Shown piece after piece: positions 17,520 to 26,527 of a DNA stretch of 64,000 nt. Within the stretch, counting starts at the first letter, position 1. Every line of letters begins with the position of its first letter. The DNA is from Streptomyces sp. NBC_00457 (GTDB taxonomy: Bacteria; Actinomycetota; Actinomycetes; Streptomycetales; Streptomycetaceae): positions 496,001 through 560,000 of the forward strand of contig NZ_CP107905.1 in assembly GCF_036014015.1 (NCBI RefSeq), read 5' to 3'. The position numbers and the translations under genes are program-made. Under the pieces are notes generated by a model. It saw only the letters and a list, made by a program, of their open reading frames with translations. It searched no databases and was not told the DNA's origin.

Positions 17520-18386
17520 GTGAGCGAGAACCGCTCGAGCGGCAGTGCACCCACCGTCCTGCGGATGGTCCTCGGCAAGCGGCTGAAGCAGCTGCGGGAG
17601 CAGGCCGGACTGTCCTTCGAGGACGCGGCGCGCGCCATCGAGGTCACCGCGCTCACGGTCCGGCGGATCGAAAAGGCCGAGGTCGGGCTGCGCATTCCGT
17701 ACGTCAAGGAGTTGCTGCACACCTACGGCGTCCCCGCGGCGGAGATCGAGGACTTCCTCGATCTGGCCCGCAAGGCGAACCAGCCCGGGTGGTGGTACCA
17801 GTACCGCGACGTGCTCCCGGAGTGGTTCAAGGCGTACGTGAGCCTGGAGAGCGAAGCCTCGGTCATCCGTCTCTACGAACCCCATTACGTCCCCGGCCTG
17901 TTGCAGACGCACGAGTACGCCGAGGCGCTCATGCGCGTCGGCTTCCCCGACGAACCGAAGGAGGAGACAGCCCGCCGCGTCGACCTGCGACTCAAACGCC
18001 AGGACCTGCTCGCCAAGCCGGACGCGCCCGCCCTGTGGGCCGTCCTGGACGAGACGGTGCTGCGCCGGGCGGTCGGCGGGGCCGAGGTGATGCGGGCTCA
18101 GATAGACCGGCTGCACGAGGCCCTGGACCTGCCGAAGGTCCGGATCCAGATCATGCGTTTCGCGGCGGGCGCCCACCCCGGCGCCTTCGGCCCGTTCCAC
18201 CACTTTCGCTTCGGATTCTCCGAACTCCCCGACATCGTCTACGTGGAGAGCCTGGCCGGCGCGGTCTATGTCGACCGGCCCGAGGACGTCGGCGCCTACC
18301 TCGAAGTACTGGACCGGATGTCCGTGCAGGCGGAGCCGGTCGATCGAACCCGGGCCATCCTGGGTGAGCTGCGTAAGGAGTTGTGA
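17520..18386 (+). CDS. WhiJ-like helix-turn-helix regulator (DUF5753)
   Basis: A 288-residue regulator. The N-terminal XRE-type helix-turn-helix (about 12-70) includes GKRLKQLREQAGLSFEDAARAIEVTALTVRRIEKAEVG. The C-terminal DUF5753/Scr1 domain includes YEPHYVPGLLQTHEYAEALM, WAVLDETVLRR and VYVESLAGAVYVDRPEDV. GGGAGG precedes the GTG at 17520. In Streptomyces such proteins are paired with DUF397 proteins, and this one is followed after 3 bp by a DUF397 gene. Together they are believed to act as a repressor and its modulator in development. Confidence 0.88.
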   Translation: MSENRSSGSAPTVLRMVLGKRLKQLREQAGLSFEDAARAIEVTALTVRRIEKAEVGLRIPYVKELLHTYGVPAAEIEDFLDLARKANQPGWWYQYRDVLPEWFKAYVSLESEASVIRLYEPHYVPGLLQTHEYAEALMRVGFPDEPKEETARRVDLRLKRQDLLAKPDAPALWAVLDETVLRRAVGGAEVMRAQIDRLHEALDLPKVRIQIMRFAAGAHPGAFGPFHHFRFGFSELPDIVYVESLAGAVYVDRPEDVGAYLEVLDRMSVQAEPVDRTRAILGELRKEL

Positions 18387-18389
18387 TCC

Positions 18390-18635
18390 ATGGGATCCAA
18401 GGGCCCCATCTACAGCGGTATGTCGGCCTCCGATCTGGGCACCGAGGGCTGGCACAAGCCCTGGAGCGGTACCAACGGCGGCAGTTGCGTCGAGGCCAAG
18501 CGACTGCCCGACGGCAGCGTCGCCTTCCGCCAGTCCACCGACCCCGACGGCCCCGCGCTGGTCTACTCCCGCGACGAGATGATCGTGTTCCTGGAAGGCG
18601 CCAAGGCCGGCCAGGCCGACTTCCTGGTCGCCTGA
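18390..18635 (+). CDS. DUF397 protein
   Basis: An 81-residue protein. It shows the DUF397 signature: WHKPWSGTNGGSCVEAKRL, VAFRQSTDPDGPALVYSRDEM and FLEGAKAGQADFLVA. It starts 3 bp after the stop of the WhiJ-like gene, so the pair is an operon. Family members are thought to bind and antagonise the partnered helix-turn-helix protein. AAGGAG lies at the very end of the upstream gene, somewhat further from the ATG than usual. Confidence 0.9.
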   Translation: MGSKGPIYSGMSASDLGTEGWHKPWSGTNGGSCVEAKRLPDGSVAFRQSTDPDGPALVYSRDEMIVFLEGAKAGQADFLVA

Positions 18636-18754
18636 CTCCGCCACCCGTACCGGCACATCACTACGCGCGCACAACCGGACAACCCGCACGCCCACTCCCG
18701 GCGTGCGGGTCGTCCGACCACACTGAACAGGTCCGTCGCCTCGAAGGAAGTGGT

Positions 18755-18859
18755 ATGCACGCGTCACCCCGACTCCCCCGCCGGACCGTGCCCGCCACCC
18801 GCCCGGGCCGCATCGCTCCGCGCCGAACCACCCGAGTCGGCCCCGAGGCGACGGCATGA
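18755..18859 (+). CDS. Possible 34-residue very basic peptide overlapping the next gene
   Basis: GAAGGAAG precedes an ATG at 18755, and the frame ends in TGA that overlaps the next start as ATGA (18856-18859). The product MHASPRLPRRTVPATRPGRI... has nine arginines and no acidic residue except one near its end. It could be a leader that couples translation to the kinase-like gene, or a chance frame in GC-rich DNA. I recognise no family. Confidence 0.35.
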   Translation: MHASPRLPRRTVPATRPGRIAPRRTTRVGPEATA

Positions 18860-19380
18860 ACCTCCCGCAGGCGCTCCTGAGCCACCGGACGCTGGTCATC
18901 GAGGGCGTCGACGGCATCCCCCGCAACGGCCTGATCGCCCAGCTGGCCCACCACGGCTTCCCGGTCCAGCACCTGCCGGACCGCCTGCACCACGTGGACC
19001 CGACCCGGCCCTACCGTGAACTCCTCGCGACGCCGGGGCGCATGGCCCTCGACGGCAGCATCATCCACGAACTCGTCTACGGACCACTGCGCCGCGGCCA
19101 CTCCCGGGTGACCTGGATCCAGGCACTGGACTTCGCCGAATCCGTGGCCGAACGCGACGGCGCCCTCATTCACCTGACGGCATCCGTGAGCTGCCTCCGG
19201 CCCGCCCCCTCGGACTCCACCGAGGCGGCCGACGCCTATGCGCGGGCGATGCGAACCCTCGCCCAACACGTCGCCGTCGTCAGCCTCGACGCGGCCGACC
19301 TCACCCACTTACCCCGCCCGGGCACCCCTGCGCACCGCGAACTCGGGCGGAACCAACAGCAGTTGACGGTACGTTGGTAA
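18856..19380 (+). CDS. Thymidylate-kinase-like protein with altered P-loop
   Basis: A 174-residue protein. It begins like a nucleoside-monophosphate kinase (LVIEGVDG at 13-20), but the residues that should form the GKST phosphate loop are instead IPRNG (21-25). A second patch resembles the thymidylate kinase layout (a Leu-Leu-Ala-Thr-Pro-Gly-Arg loop, then LDGSIIHELVYGPL). The lysine that holds ATP phosphates is missing, so kinase activity is doubtful. ATGA overlap with the small upstream frame suggests coupling; the methyltransferase follows after 32 bp. The role is unknown. Confidence 0.6.
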   Translation: MNLPQALLSHRTLVIEGVDGIPRNGLIAQLAHHGFPVQHLPDRLHHVDPTRPYRELLATPGRMALDGSIIHELVYGPLRRGHSRVTWIQALDFAESVAERDGALIHLTASVSCLRPAPSDSTEAADAYARAMRTLAQHVAVVSLDAADLTHLPRPGTPAHRELGRNQQQLTVRW

Positions 19381-19412
19381 CCGACCCCGTGACGCACGGC
19401 AGGAGAACTCCC

Positions 19413-20222
19413 ATGGCAGACGGCCGGCCCGCCCCCGACCAGGAAGCACTGTCCAAGATCGACACCACGGTGCCGCACTCCGCCCGCATCTGGAACTACT
19501 GGATGGGGGGCAAGGACAACTACGAGGTCGACCGGATCGCGGGCGACGCCTACCGCGAGACCGCGCCGAACATCGAGACCATGGCCCGCGCCTCCCGCCA
19601 GTACCTGATCCGCACCGTCACCTTCGTGGCCGGCGATCTCGGCATCCGGCAGTTCCTCGACATCGGCACCGGCCTGCCCACGTACGACAACACCCACCAG
19701 GTCGCACAGCGGGTGGCGCCCGAGTCCCGCATCGTCTACGCCGACAACGACCCGCTCGTCCTCCGGCACGCCCAGGCCCTGCTCACCAGCACCCCCGAAG
19801 GCGTCACCGAGTATGTCGACGCGGACCTGCACGAACCGGAGAAGATCCTCGAAGCGGCGGGCCGGATCCTGGACTTCGACCAGCCGGTCGCCCTGATGCT
19901 CATGGGCATCCTCGGCCACATCCAGGACTACGAGGAGGCCAAGTCCATCGTCCGCCGCCTCCAGGCGGCCCTGTGCCCCGGCAGCTACTTCGTGCACTAC
20001 GACAGCACGGACACGGACGAGGAACTCAAGCGGGCCCAGCAGGGCTACGACGACACCGGCGCCATCCCGTACGTCCTGCGCAGCCCTGAGCAGCTCGCCG
20101 CGTACTACGAAGGCCTGGAACTGCTCGAGCCCGGCATCGTCTCCTGCCCCCTGTGGCACCCCGAGCCCGGCACGACGCCCGTGCCCACGGACGTCTACGG
20201 CGGGGTGGCCCGCAAGCCCTGA
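19413..20222 (+). CDS. DUF574-type SAM-dependent methyltransferase
   Basis: A 269-residue protein of a family greatly expanded in Streptomyces. Hallmarks are SARIWNYWMGGKDNYEVDR near the N-terminus, the SAM-binding strand FLDIGTGLPT, VYADNDPLVL, DADLHEP and LMLMGILGHIQDYE. AGGAGA precedes the ATG at 19413. The substrate of the family is unknown. It often accompanies WhiJ-like and DUF397 genes, as here. Confidence 0.9.
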   Translation: MADGRPAPDQEALSKIDTTVPHSARIWNYWMGGKDNYEVDRIAGDAYRETAPNIETMARASRQYLIRTVTFVAGDLGIRQFLDIGTGLPTYDNTHQVAQRVAPESRIVYADNDPLVLRHAQALLTSTPEGVTEYVDADLHEPEKILEAAGRILDFDQPVALMLMGILGHIQDYEEAKSIVRRLQAALCPGSYFVHYDSTDTDEELKRAQQGYDDTGAIPYVLRSPEQLAAYYEGLELLEPGIVSCPLWHPEPGTTPVPTDVYGGVARKP

Positions 20223-20237
20223 CGCATCGCCGCGCAG

Positions 20238-20464
20238 CTACTCCAGCGCCGGGAGGCCGGTCAGGCCTGTCTCGGCCATGATGCGGTCCACCGTCGCGGC
20301 GAGGGTGCTGTCGGCGCCGATGACGGTCTCGATGCCATCGGGCAGTAGGTCCAAGGGCCGGTACCAGTCGCGCAGTTGCGTCTCGTCGACGTCGTCGGCG
20401 ATCGGTTTGGTGGCGTGCCGGGCGAGGGTTTCGGTAATGAAGAACGGGACGTCCAGGTATTGAC
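20238..20464 (-). pseudogene. C-terminal fragment of an unidentified protein, cut by a hairpin element
   Basis: The last 75 codons of a gene (YLDVPFFITETLARHATKPI ... RDWYRPLDLLPDGIETVIGADSTLAATVDRIM) read cleanly to a stop at 20238. The frame loses sense upstream at the hairpin at 20465-20494. The amino acid composition looks like a genuine folded protein. I do not recognise the family. The break at a perfect inverted repeat suggests truncation by a mobile element. Confidence 0.45.
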
Positions 20465-20494
20465 TTGCTCCTCGGGCTGAAGCCCGAGGAGCAA
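20465..20494. repeat. Perfect 14-bp inverted repeat, IS200/IS605-type end or terminator
   Basis: TTGCTCCTCGGGCT is followed by GA and its exact reverse complement AGCCCGAGGAGCAA. Subterminal hairpins of this size and sequence style are typical of IS200/IS605 elements. It marks the point where the gene fragment at 20238-20464 loses its 5' part. No transposase or clear TnpB remnant is readable beside it, and a transcription terminator is the alternative reading. Confidence 0.5.
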
Positions 20495-21152
20495 TGGGTT
20501 CGTCCACGGCTCTGCCTGTCCTGCGGACACGCCGGGTGTTGCGACAGCTCACCAGCCGCCGCTGGTGCCTTGGCGCACGGCAGAGCCGTACGATCACATT
20601 GCTCACTGCGGGTGGCCCCGGAGAACCACCTACGAACTCGCCACGTCCCGCGCACGCAGCCGCCGGGCCCCGTCTCCGTACGGGCGGCCTCAGCAACCCG
20701 GCGACTGCGGCCGCCGAGTAGGTCGTCGTTTCCGCCGACGCCCTCGCGACGAGCCGTCCCGGCTGGACCAGGACAGTGGGACGACACGTCCCGTCTCCGC
20801 CACACAGTCGATTGCCGACTCGGACGCCTGTGAGGCCAGTTCACGACGCCATCTCCCAGCCGGCTGGACGCAGGACGGATCCTGCGTCACGGCGAGTGCG
20901 CTACCGCGCGCGAGTGGCTCCAGCAGCCGGATGGCCGCGGAGCTTGGGCGCCCCGCCATGACCCCCACGGTCACTTGACCGATGCTGAGGTTGTGGACAG
21001 GAGCCAGAGTGCGTGGGAGCCCACGCGTACCCGGTGGGACAGGACGTAAGTCGTTCTGCTGATGGTGGAGCCGCTCCCACGGCGTGAGGGGCCGCGACTG
21101 TCGCGACTTCGATGTCGCGTGAAGGGACACCTGCGTGCGGAGGAAGTGGCAC
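20495..21152. other. Stretch of 658 bp without a recognisable gene
   Basis: Open frames exist on both strands but none shows family motifs, a good ribosome binding site or consistent coding character. The last part must contain the promoter of the LAL regulator; GGAGGAAG at 21139-21146 is its ribosome binding site. The left part may be decayed mobile-element DNA, judging by the hairpin at its edge. Confidence 0.35.
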
Positions 21153-23927
21153 ATGCGCAGCCCAGCAGTGGAGACCATCACGTCACCGCCCGATCCGGTC
21201 CGTACGCCCGCGATGATCGGCCGGGATGAGGAGCTGCGAACCCTGCGCGGGCTGCTGACGGAGGCGGCGGCCGGTCACGGCGGCGCGCTGTTGCTCCACG
21301 GCACGGCCGGCGTCGGCAAGTCGGCTCTGCTGCGCATGCTCGGCGCCGAGGGTGCCGAGAGCGGTTTCAAGGTACTGAGCGCATCCGGGGTGGAGACCGA
21401 GTTGTGGCTGCCGTTCGCCGCTCTGCAACTGCTGCTGCAACCAGTCGCCCACGACATCAAGAATCTGCCGGTCCCACACCGGCTGGCGCTGACCGACGCG
21501 TTCAGCGCCACGCAGACCGAGCCCCAGATATTCCGGGTCGCACTCGCCGTACTCGAACTGCTCGCCGACGCGTTCGCCCGGCAGCCGCACCTGCTGCTCG
21601 TCGACGATCTGCAATGGATCGATTCGCCGAGCAGGGACGTCCTCAGGTTCGTCGCCCGGCGCATCCGCGACTTCCCCGTACTGATCATCGCTGCCTCGCG
21701 GCTCCACTCCCCCGACCCGCACGGCCAGACCCTGTTCCCGAACCTCCCTCTGCAACCGCTCGGCCGGTCGGCCGCCGCCGAACTGCTCGACGCCGGCGCG
21801 CCCGGCCTGTCGGCGCCGGTGCGGGCGCTCATCCTGGAGCGCGCCGCGGGCAATCCGCTGGCCCTGGTCGAGCTGCCCAAGGCGGTACCGGACACGCCCG
21901 CGCAGTTGGACAACCTGCCGCTGACCCAGCGGCTGGAGGACGCGTTCGCCGCACGTACGGACTCGGCGAGCCGTGAGTGCCGCACGTTCCTCCTCGCCCT
22001 GGCAACGGAGCCGAATGCACCGCTGAAGCGGCTGCTGGACGTGTCGAGTCGCCTCTCCGGCACGTCGGTCTCGGTGGACGCGGTGCAGGAGGCGGTCGAC
22101 GCGGGTCTGGTCAGCCTGGTCGGCCGTACCCTCCAGTTCCGGCATCCGCTGATGCGCTCGGCGATCTACACCCGCGCCACGGTCGCCGATCGTCTGGGCA
22201 CCCATCGGGTCCTCGCGGCGGCCATGGACGACACGCCCGAGCGCCAGCTCCTTCACCTGGCTGCCGCCACGCTCGGCCCGGACGAGGAACTCGCCAACAG
22301 GCTGGAGCGTTTCGCCGACGCGGCGCTGGCCCGCGGCAAGGTGGCGGCGGCCGTCCCGGCCCTGCGGCAGGCGGCCGAGCTCGTCCAGGACACGCGCCGC
22401 CGAACCGGCATCCTGGTACGGGCGGTGGAGTTGGCCAGCGAGATCAACGACCGTATCCACACCCAGATGCTGCTGGACCGCGCCGACATGAGCGAACTCG
22501 GCCCACTGGAGCGGGCCCGACTCATGGTGGTGTCCGACAAAGCCGCGTTCGATCCGGACGAGCCGCACCGGCAGATCGAGGACATGGTCACGACGGCGGC
22601 CGGCGCGTTCGACGCGCGAGGCGCGGACGTCGCCGAGAACCTGCTGTGGCGTGCCGCCGCACGCTGCTTCTTCCAGGACGGCGACGCACGGGTACGCGCC
22701 AAGGCCGCGGCCGAACTGGAGCGGTGGAACCCCGATCCGGACGCTCCGCACGTGCTGACAGTACGGGCGTACACCGAACCGTACCGACACGGGGCCGAGG
22801 TGCTCGCCCGGCTCGACAGGCTTGAGCCGGACGTCCAGGACGGTCGGATCCTGCATTTCCTCGGCAGTGGCGCCATGGTCATGGGCGACCTCAGCCGTGC
22901 GGCCCGGTACCTGTCGATCGCGGCTGCGGCATGGCGGTCGCAAGGCAAACTCGGGCTGCTCGCCCGCTCACTGGCCGGCAGTTGGCCTCGGGCGTACCTG
23001 GGCCAGCTCGACCGAGCCCGTGAAGAGTCCGGCGAAGGGCTTGTCCTGGCCGAAGAGACGGGGGAATGGATCGTCTGGCTGGGCATGAAGGCGACGGGAG
23101 GCCTGGTGGCGGCGCTGCGCGGGGAGAACGACGCCGCGGCCCGGACGATACGTGAACTGCGTGCCCACCGGCTGTTCTTCGGCATGCCGTTCGTCAACGT
23201 GATGGCACAACAGGTCGAGGGCCTGCTCGCTCTTTTCGACGGCCGCACGGCTGAGGCGTACGACCTTCTCGCGCGTGCGTTCGATCCCGCCGATCCGCAC
23301 TACCACTCGGTGAGCCGCTGGCTGCTCGCGCCGGACCTGGCGGACGCCGCAGTGGCGGCGGGCACCGTCGAACAGGCCCGGGAGCTGCTGGCCGAACTCC
23401 CCGAGCTGGCCGGCCGACTGCCCTCGGAAATGATGGTGGTGGCGCACGCCTACACCGAAGCGGTACTGGCACCGGACGACACAGCGGAGGCGTGCTACAC
23501 AGCGGCGCTCGCCTCACTGCCTGCCGCCTGGTCGCTGTCGCGAGCCCGGCTGCACCTGCACCACGGCCGCCGGCTGCGTCGGCAACGGCGCAACGTCGAC
23601 GCCCGGAACCCGCTGCGCAGCGCCCGCGAGGGGTTCGAGCGCGTCGGCGCGCATCCGTGGGCCGAAATGGCCCGCGAGCAGTTGCGCGCCGCCGGGGAGG
23701 CGAGCGGCCGACGGCACGCGAACACCAGCGAGCAGTTGTCGGCCCAGGAAATGCAGATCGCCGTGCTGGCGTCGCAAGGGCTGAGCAACCGGGAGATCGG
23801 CCAGCGCCTGTTCATCTCGCACCGCACCGTCGGAGCCCATCTGTACCGGATCTACCCTCGCCTGGACATCAACAGCCGGGGGAAGCTCGCCGCCGCGTTG
23901 GCCGCCCTTCGCGACGAACAGGGATGA
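21153..23927 (+). CDS. LAL-type giant LuxR-family ATP-binding regulator
   Basis: A 924-residue regulator. An N-terminal AAA/STAND ATPase has Walker A GTAGVGKS (about 50-57) and Walker B LLLVDDLQWID (about 150). Helical repeats fill the middle and a C-terminal LuxR helix-turn-helix (SAQEMQIAVLASQGLSNREIGQRLFISHRTVGAHLYRIYP) ends it. I choose the ATG at 21153 because GGAGGAAG is six bases upstream. LAL proteins activate catabolic or secondary-metabolite operons on binding a ligand and ATP. Two more LAL genes lie within 15 kb. No biosynthetic cluster adjoins this one. Confidence 0.9.
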   Translation: MRSPAVETITSPPDPVRTPAMIGRDEELRTLRGLLTEAAAGHGGALLLHGTAGVGKSALLRMLGAEGAESGFKVLSASGVETELWLPFAALQLLLQPVAHDIKNLPVPHRLALTDAFSATQTEPQIFRVALAVLELLADAFARQPHLLLVDDLQWIDSPSRDVLRFVARRIRDFPVLIIAASRLHSPDPHGQTLFPNLPLQPLGRSAAAELLDAGAPGLSAPVRALILERAAGNPLALVELPKAVPDTPAQLDNLPLTQRLEDAFAARTDSASRECRTFLLALATEPNAPLKRLLDVSSRLSGTSVSVDAVQEAVDAGLVSLVGRTLQFRHPLMRSAIYTRATVADRLGTHRVLAAAMDDTPERQLLHLAAATLGPDEELANRLERFADAALARGKVAAAVPALRQAAELVQDTRRRTGILVRAVELASEINDRIHTQMLLDRADMSELGPLERARLMVVSDKAAFDPDEPHRQIEDMVTTAAGAFDARGADVAENLLWRAAARCFFQDGDARVRAKAAAELERWNPDPDAPHVLTVRAYTEPYRHGAEVLARLDRLEPDVQDGRILHFLGSGAMVMGDLSRAARYLSIAAAAWRSQGKLGLLARSLAGSWPRAYLGQLDRAREESGEGLVLAEETGEWIVWLGMKATGGLVAALRGENDAAARTIRELRAHRLFFGMPFVNVMAQQVEGLLALFDGRTAEAYDLLARAFDPADPHYHSVSRWLLAPDLADAAVAAGTVEQARELLAELPELAGRLPSEMMVVAHAYTEAVLAPDDTAEACYTAALASLPAAWSLSRARLHLHHGRRLRRQRRNVDARNPLRSAREGFERVGAHPWAEMAREQLRAAGEASGRRHANTSEQLSAQEMQIAVLASQGLSNREIGQRLFISHRTVGAHLYRIYPRLDINSRGKLAAALAALRDEQG

Positions 23928-24064
23928 AGGGTCGGCGCTGCGCCTCACAGCGCGGAGGAGGCGGGCCGACCGGCCTTGGTAGCACGCAGCGCGGGTCGGG
24001 CTTGGTTGGTGCGCAGCCCTGGGCCTCATGGGTCCTGTTTGACATCGCCGCCCCTCGCCACCAT

Positions 24065-24090
24065 GCTTGTGTTAATTCATTAATGCAAGC
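24065..24090. promoter_or_regulatory. Palindromic operator of the GntR/YtrA-type regulator
   Basis: GCTTG-2-TTAAT-2-ATTAA-2-CAAGC forms a 26-bp imperfect palindrome 10 bp before the ATG of the GntR gene. Its AT-rich core probably overlaps the promoter -10 region. GntR proteins of the YtrA group usually repress their own ABC-transporter operon from such a site. Confidence 0.6.
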
Positions 24091-24100
24091 ACACTGAGTC

Positions 24101-24544
24101 ATGGATGGCGACGTGATCGACTACCGGATCGACCGTGGCAGCGGCGTACCGGCCTACGTGCAGATCATCGAGCAGACCGAACGGGCGCTCCGGATGAGCA
24201 CCTTGAAGGTCGGGGACAAGTTGCCCACGGCCCGGGAGGTGGTGGCGGCGACCGCCATCAACCCCAACACCGTGCTCCGGGCCTACCGCGACATGGAGCA
24301 GGCCGGTCTGGTGGAACTGCGGCGGGGACTGGGGACCTTCGTGACACGGTCGCTCGCCCGGCCCGGGGCGGAGGACGACTCGCCCCTACGCGGGGAGGTC
24401 ACCGACTGGACGGCACGCGCGCGGGCGGCGGGGTTGGAACGGGCCGACGTCCTCGCGCTGGTCACAGCGGCCCTGGACGCCTACGACAACGAGCAAGACA
24501 CCCGTGCCCCGGGCGACCGGGAGCGGAAAGAGGAGGACGCATGA
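24101..24544 (+). CDS. GntR-family (YtrA-type) transcriptional regulator
   Basis: A 147-residue regulator. The winged helix (about 15-85) reads VPAYVQIIEQTERALRMSTLKVGDKLPTAREVVAATAINPNTVLRAYRDMEQAGLVELRRGLGTFV, named here by its core PNTVLRAYRDMEQAGL; only a short helical tail follows, as in the YtrA subgroup. Its end overlaps the ABC ATPase start by ATGA. An alternative GTG start lies at 24113. The operator palindrome just upstream indicates autoregulation together with the transporter. Confidence 0.88.
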   Translation: MDGDVIDYRIDRGSGVPAYVQIIEQTERALRMSTLKVGDKLPTAREVVAATAINPNTVLRAYRDMEQAGLVELRRGLGTFVTRSLARPGAEDDSPLRGEVTDWTARARAAGLERADVLALVTAALDAYDNEQDTRAPGDRERKEEDA

Positions 24545-25452
24545 CCGGGCCTGACGCGCCGGCCGCACTGCGCGCCACGGGACTCGGATTCCGGTACCGG
24601 ACGCGGGACCGCTGGGCCCTGCGGGACTGTGAGTTCACCGTGCCCGGCGGTCGCATTACCGCCCTCGTCGGACGCAACGGCGCCGGCAAGAGCACCCTTC
24701 TGCACCTGGCCGGCGGCCTGCTGCGGGCCGACTCCGGGGAACTGCGTGTGCTGGGCACCGCGCCCGGCACGTCCGAGGCCCGCGCCCGGGTCGCCCTGCT
24801 CACCCAGAACAAGCCGCTCTACCCCCGCTTCACCGTGGCGGACACTCTGCTGATGGGCAAGAAGCTGAACTCCTCGTGGGACCAGGCGACCGCCGAGCAG
24901 ACCGTCCGGGAGGGCGACATCCCGCTCCACGCCCGCGTCGGCGAGCTGTCCCCCGGGCAGCGCACCCGCGTCGCACTGGCCCTGGCCCGTGGCAAGCGGC
25001 CCGAACTCCTGCTTCTCGACGAGCCCATGGCCGACCTCGACCCCGTGGCACGAGGCGAGATCATGGCGGGGCTGATGGCCGAGGCCGCCGAGCGCGGTAT
25101 GAGCATCGTGCTGTCCTCGCACGTCCTGCCCGAGCTGGAGCAGACCTGCGACTGGGTTCTGGTGCTGCGGGACGGCGGCGTCGAGCTGAGCGAGGACACC
25201 GACGCACTGCGAGCGAGTCACGCCATGCTGACCGGGCACGTCGACCAGGCCGATGCCCTGACCGGACCACACACCGTCGTACAACGCCGTGCAGCCGGCA
25301 GACAGATGACCGCCCTGGTGCGACAGAACGGACCGCTGCGCGGCGACTGGCACATCGAGCGGCCCAGACTGGAGGACATCCTGATCGGCTACCTCCGAGC
25401 CGACGCCCCGGGACACCCCGGCCCCGCCGAGCGTACGGAGGAGGCGGCGTGA
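24541..25452 (+). CDS. ABC transporter ATP-binding protein
   Basis: A 303-residue ATPase. Walker A is GRNGAGKST, the Q-loop lies in LLTQNKPLYPR, the signature motif is ELSPGQRTRVALALA and Walker B is PELLLLDEPMADLDP, followed by a SSHVLPELE switch histidine. The C-terminal extension ends EDILIGYL, common in drug- or bacteriocin-type exporters. It overlaps the GntR gene before it and the permease gene after it by four bases each, so the three form one operon. The substrate is unknown. Confidence 0.92.
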   Translation: MTGPDAPAALRATGLGFRYRTRDRWALRDCEFTVPGGRITALVGRNGAGKSTLLHLAGGLLRADSGELRVLGTAPGTSEARARVALLTQNKPLYPRFTVADTLLMGKKLNSSWDQATAEQTVREGDIPLHARVGELSPGQRTRVALALARGKRPELLLLDEPMADLDPVARGEIMAGLMAEAAERGMSIVLSSHVLPELEQTCDWVLVLRDGGVELSEDTDALRASHAMLTGHVDQADALTGPHTVVQRRAAGRQMTALVRQNGPLRGDWHIERPRLEDILIGYLRADAPGHPGPAERTEEAA

Positions 25453-26408
25453 AAGGCTCCTTCTGGCTCGCTTGGCGCCAGCAGCGCATGATGGTCGGCA
25501 TCGGCGCGACCGTCCTGGCCGCCGCCGCGGCGATCGCCGTGTACTACCGCTCGGGCATGCTGGACGAGCTGCGCAGTGGGCAGTTCGACCACTGCGGCCC
25601 CGGGCCGCTGCACTGCATGCGACCCGATACCGTCCTGCCCCTGCTGCTGGACGTCGAGCCGCTGCGGTACCTCGGCGTCCTCAACATGGCCCTGCCCGTC
25701 CTGATCGGCGTCTTCTGGGGCGCCCCGCTGCTGGGCCGCGACCGGGAACTGGGCATGCACCGGGTGGTGCTCGCCCAGGGCGTGAGCCGAGGCCAGTGGT
25801 TCGCCTCCCGGTTCGCGCTCGCCGCGGCGACCACGGTGACCCTCTCCGGCCTGCTCGCGGGAGTGTTCGCGTGGTGGTGGCGGCCGGCCGCCAACCGGAG
25901 TTACGGCCTGTTCTGGTACGAGAACACGGCACTGAGCGGCTCGGGTCCGCGCGTCGTCGCAGCCGCGCTGTTCGGCCTGGCGGCGGGCACACTGCTGGGG
26001 CTGCTGGCCCGCCGGGTTCTGGTCGCCATGGGCCTGACCCTCCTGGTGACCGGGACGATGACCCTTCTGTTGGAGTGGACGCACTGGACCCGCCTGCTGG
26101 TCCCGCCGCACACCTACACCAGCGCTGGCACCATCCCCAAGCCGCCCATGGGCGAAAAGTGGTCGGCCGGCGACTATGGGCTGATCACCGCGTCCGGGCG
26201 CCGCGACGACGTGATGAACTGCCCTTTCCCCTCCGGCGCCCAGCTCAGGGAATGCATGGACCGGCACGGGTACGTCGCCCGCTTCTACGAGGCAAACCCC
26301 GTCGGCGACTACTGGACCTTCCAGTGGACCGACACCGCCGTCCTGGGCGGCCTCGCCGTCCTGCTCACGGTCGTCACCGCAGTGCTCTTGCACCGCCGCC
26401 GTATCTGA
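25449..26408 (+). CDS. ABC transporter permease
   Basis: A 319-residue membrane protein. About six membrane segments are visible: about 16-32, 75-95, 120-145, 170-190, 195-215 and 290-312. An external loop with several cysteines lies between the last two. The N-terminal FWLAWRQQRMM is typical of YtrB/YtrA-associated permeases. The GTG start overlaps the ATPase stop (GTGA), so the reading frame begins at 25449. It works with the ATPase, probably as an exporter or an antibiotic-sensing transporter. Confidence 0.85.
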   Translation: MKGSFWLAWRQQRMMVGIGATVLAAAAAIAVYYRSGMLDELRSGQFDHCGPGPLHCMRPDTVLPLLLDVEPLRYLGVLNMALPVLIGVFWGAPLLGRDRELGMHRVVLAQGVSRGQWFASRFALAAATTVTLSGLLAGVFAWWWRPAANRSYGLFWYENTALSGSGPRVVAAALFGLAAGTLLGLLARRVLVAMGLTLLVTGTMTLLLEWTHWTRLLVPPHTYTSAGTIPKPPMGEKWSAGDYGLITASGRRDDVMNCPFPSGAQLRECMDRHGYVARFYEANPVGDYWTFQWTDTAVLGGLAVLLTVVTAVLLHRRRI

Positions 26409-26527
26409 CCGCGGCGACCACATCGGGGGATCCCCTTCACCCTGTCATCCCCCGCAAAGCCCCTTTCATCCCCTACACAGCCCTTTCAACCCCTCACTGG
26501 GCCCCTTCACACGGAGGTCGCTTCATC
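26409..26527 (+). repeat. C/T-rich imperfect tandem repeat upstream of methyltransferase
   Basis: Between permease and methyltransferase genes the + strand repeats variants of CCCCTTCA or CCCTTTCATCCCC four or five times (26436-26510). GGAGG at 26514-26518 is the ribosome binding site of the next gene. The repeats may be a replication-slippage tract or a 5'-UTR element; no hairpin is evident. Confidence 0.35.

Noticed and set aside
26409..26527. Repeats upstream of the methyltransferase considered as a CRISPR or iteron array
   Set aside because: The units are short, imperfect and adjacent with no spacers; they look like a simple C/T-rich tract.
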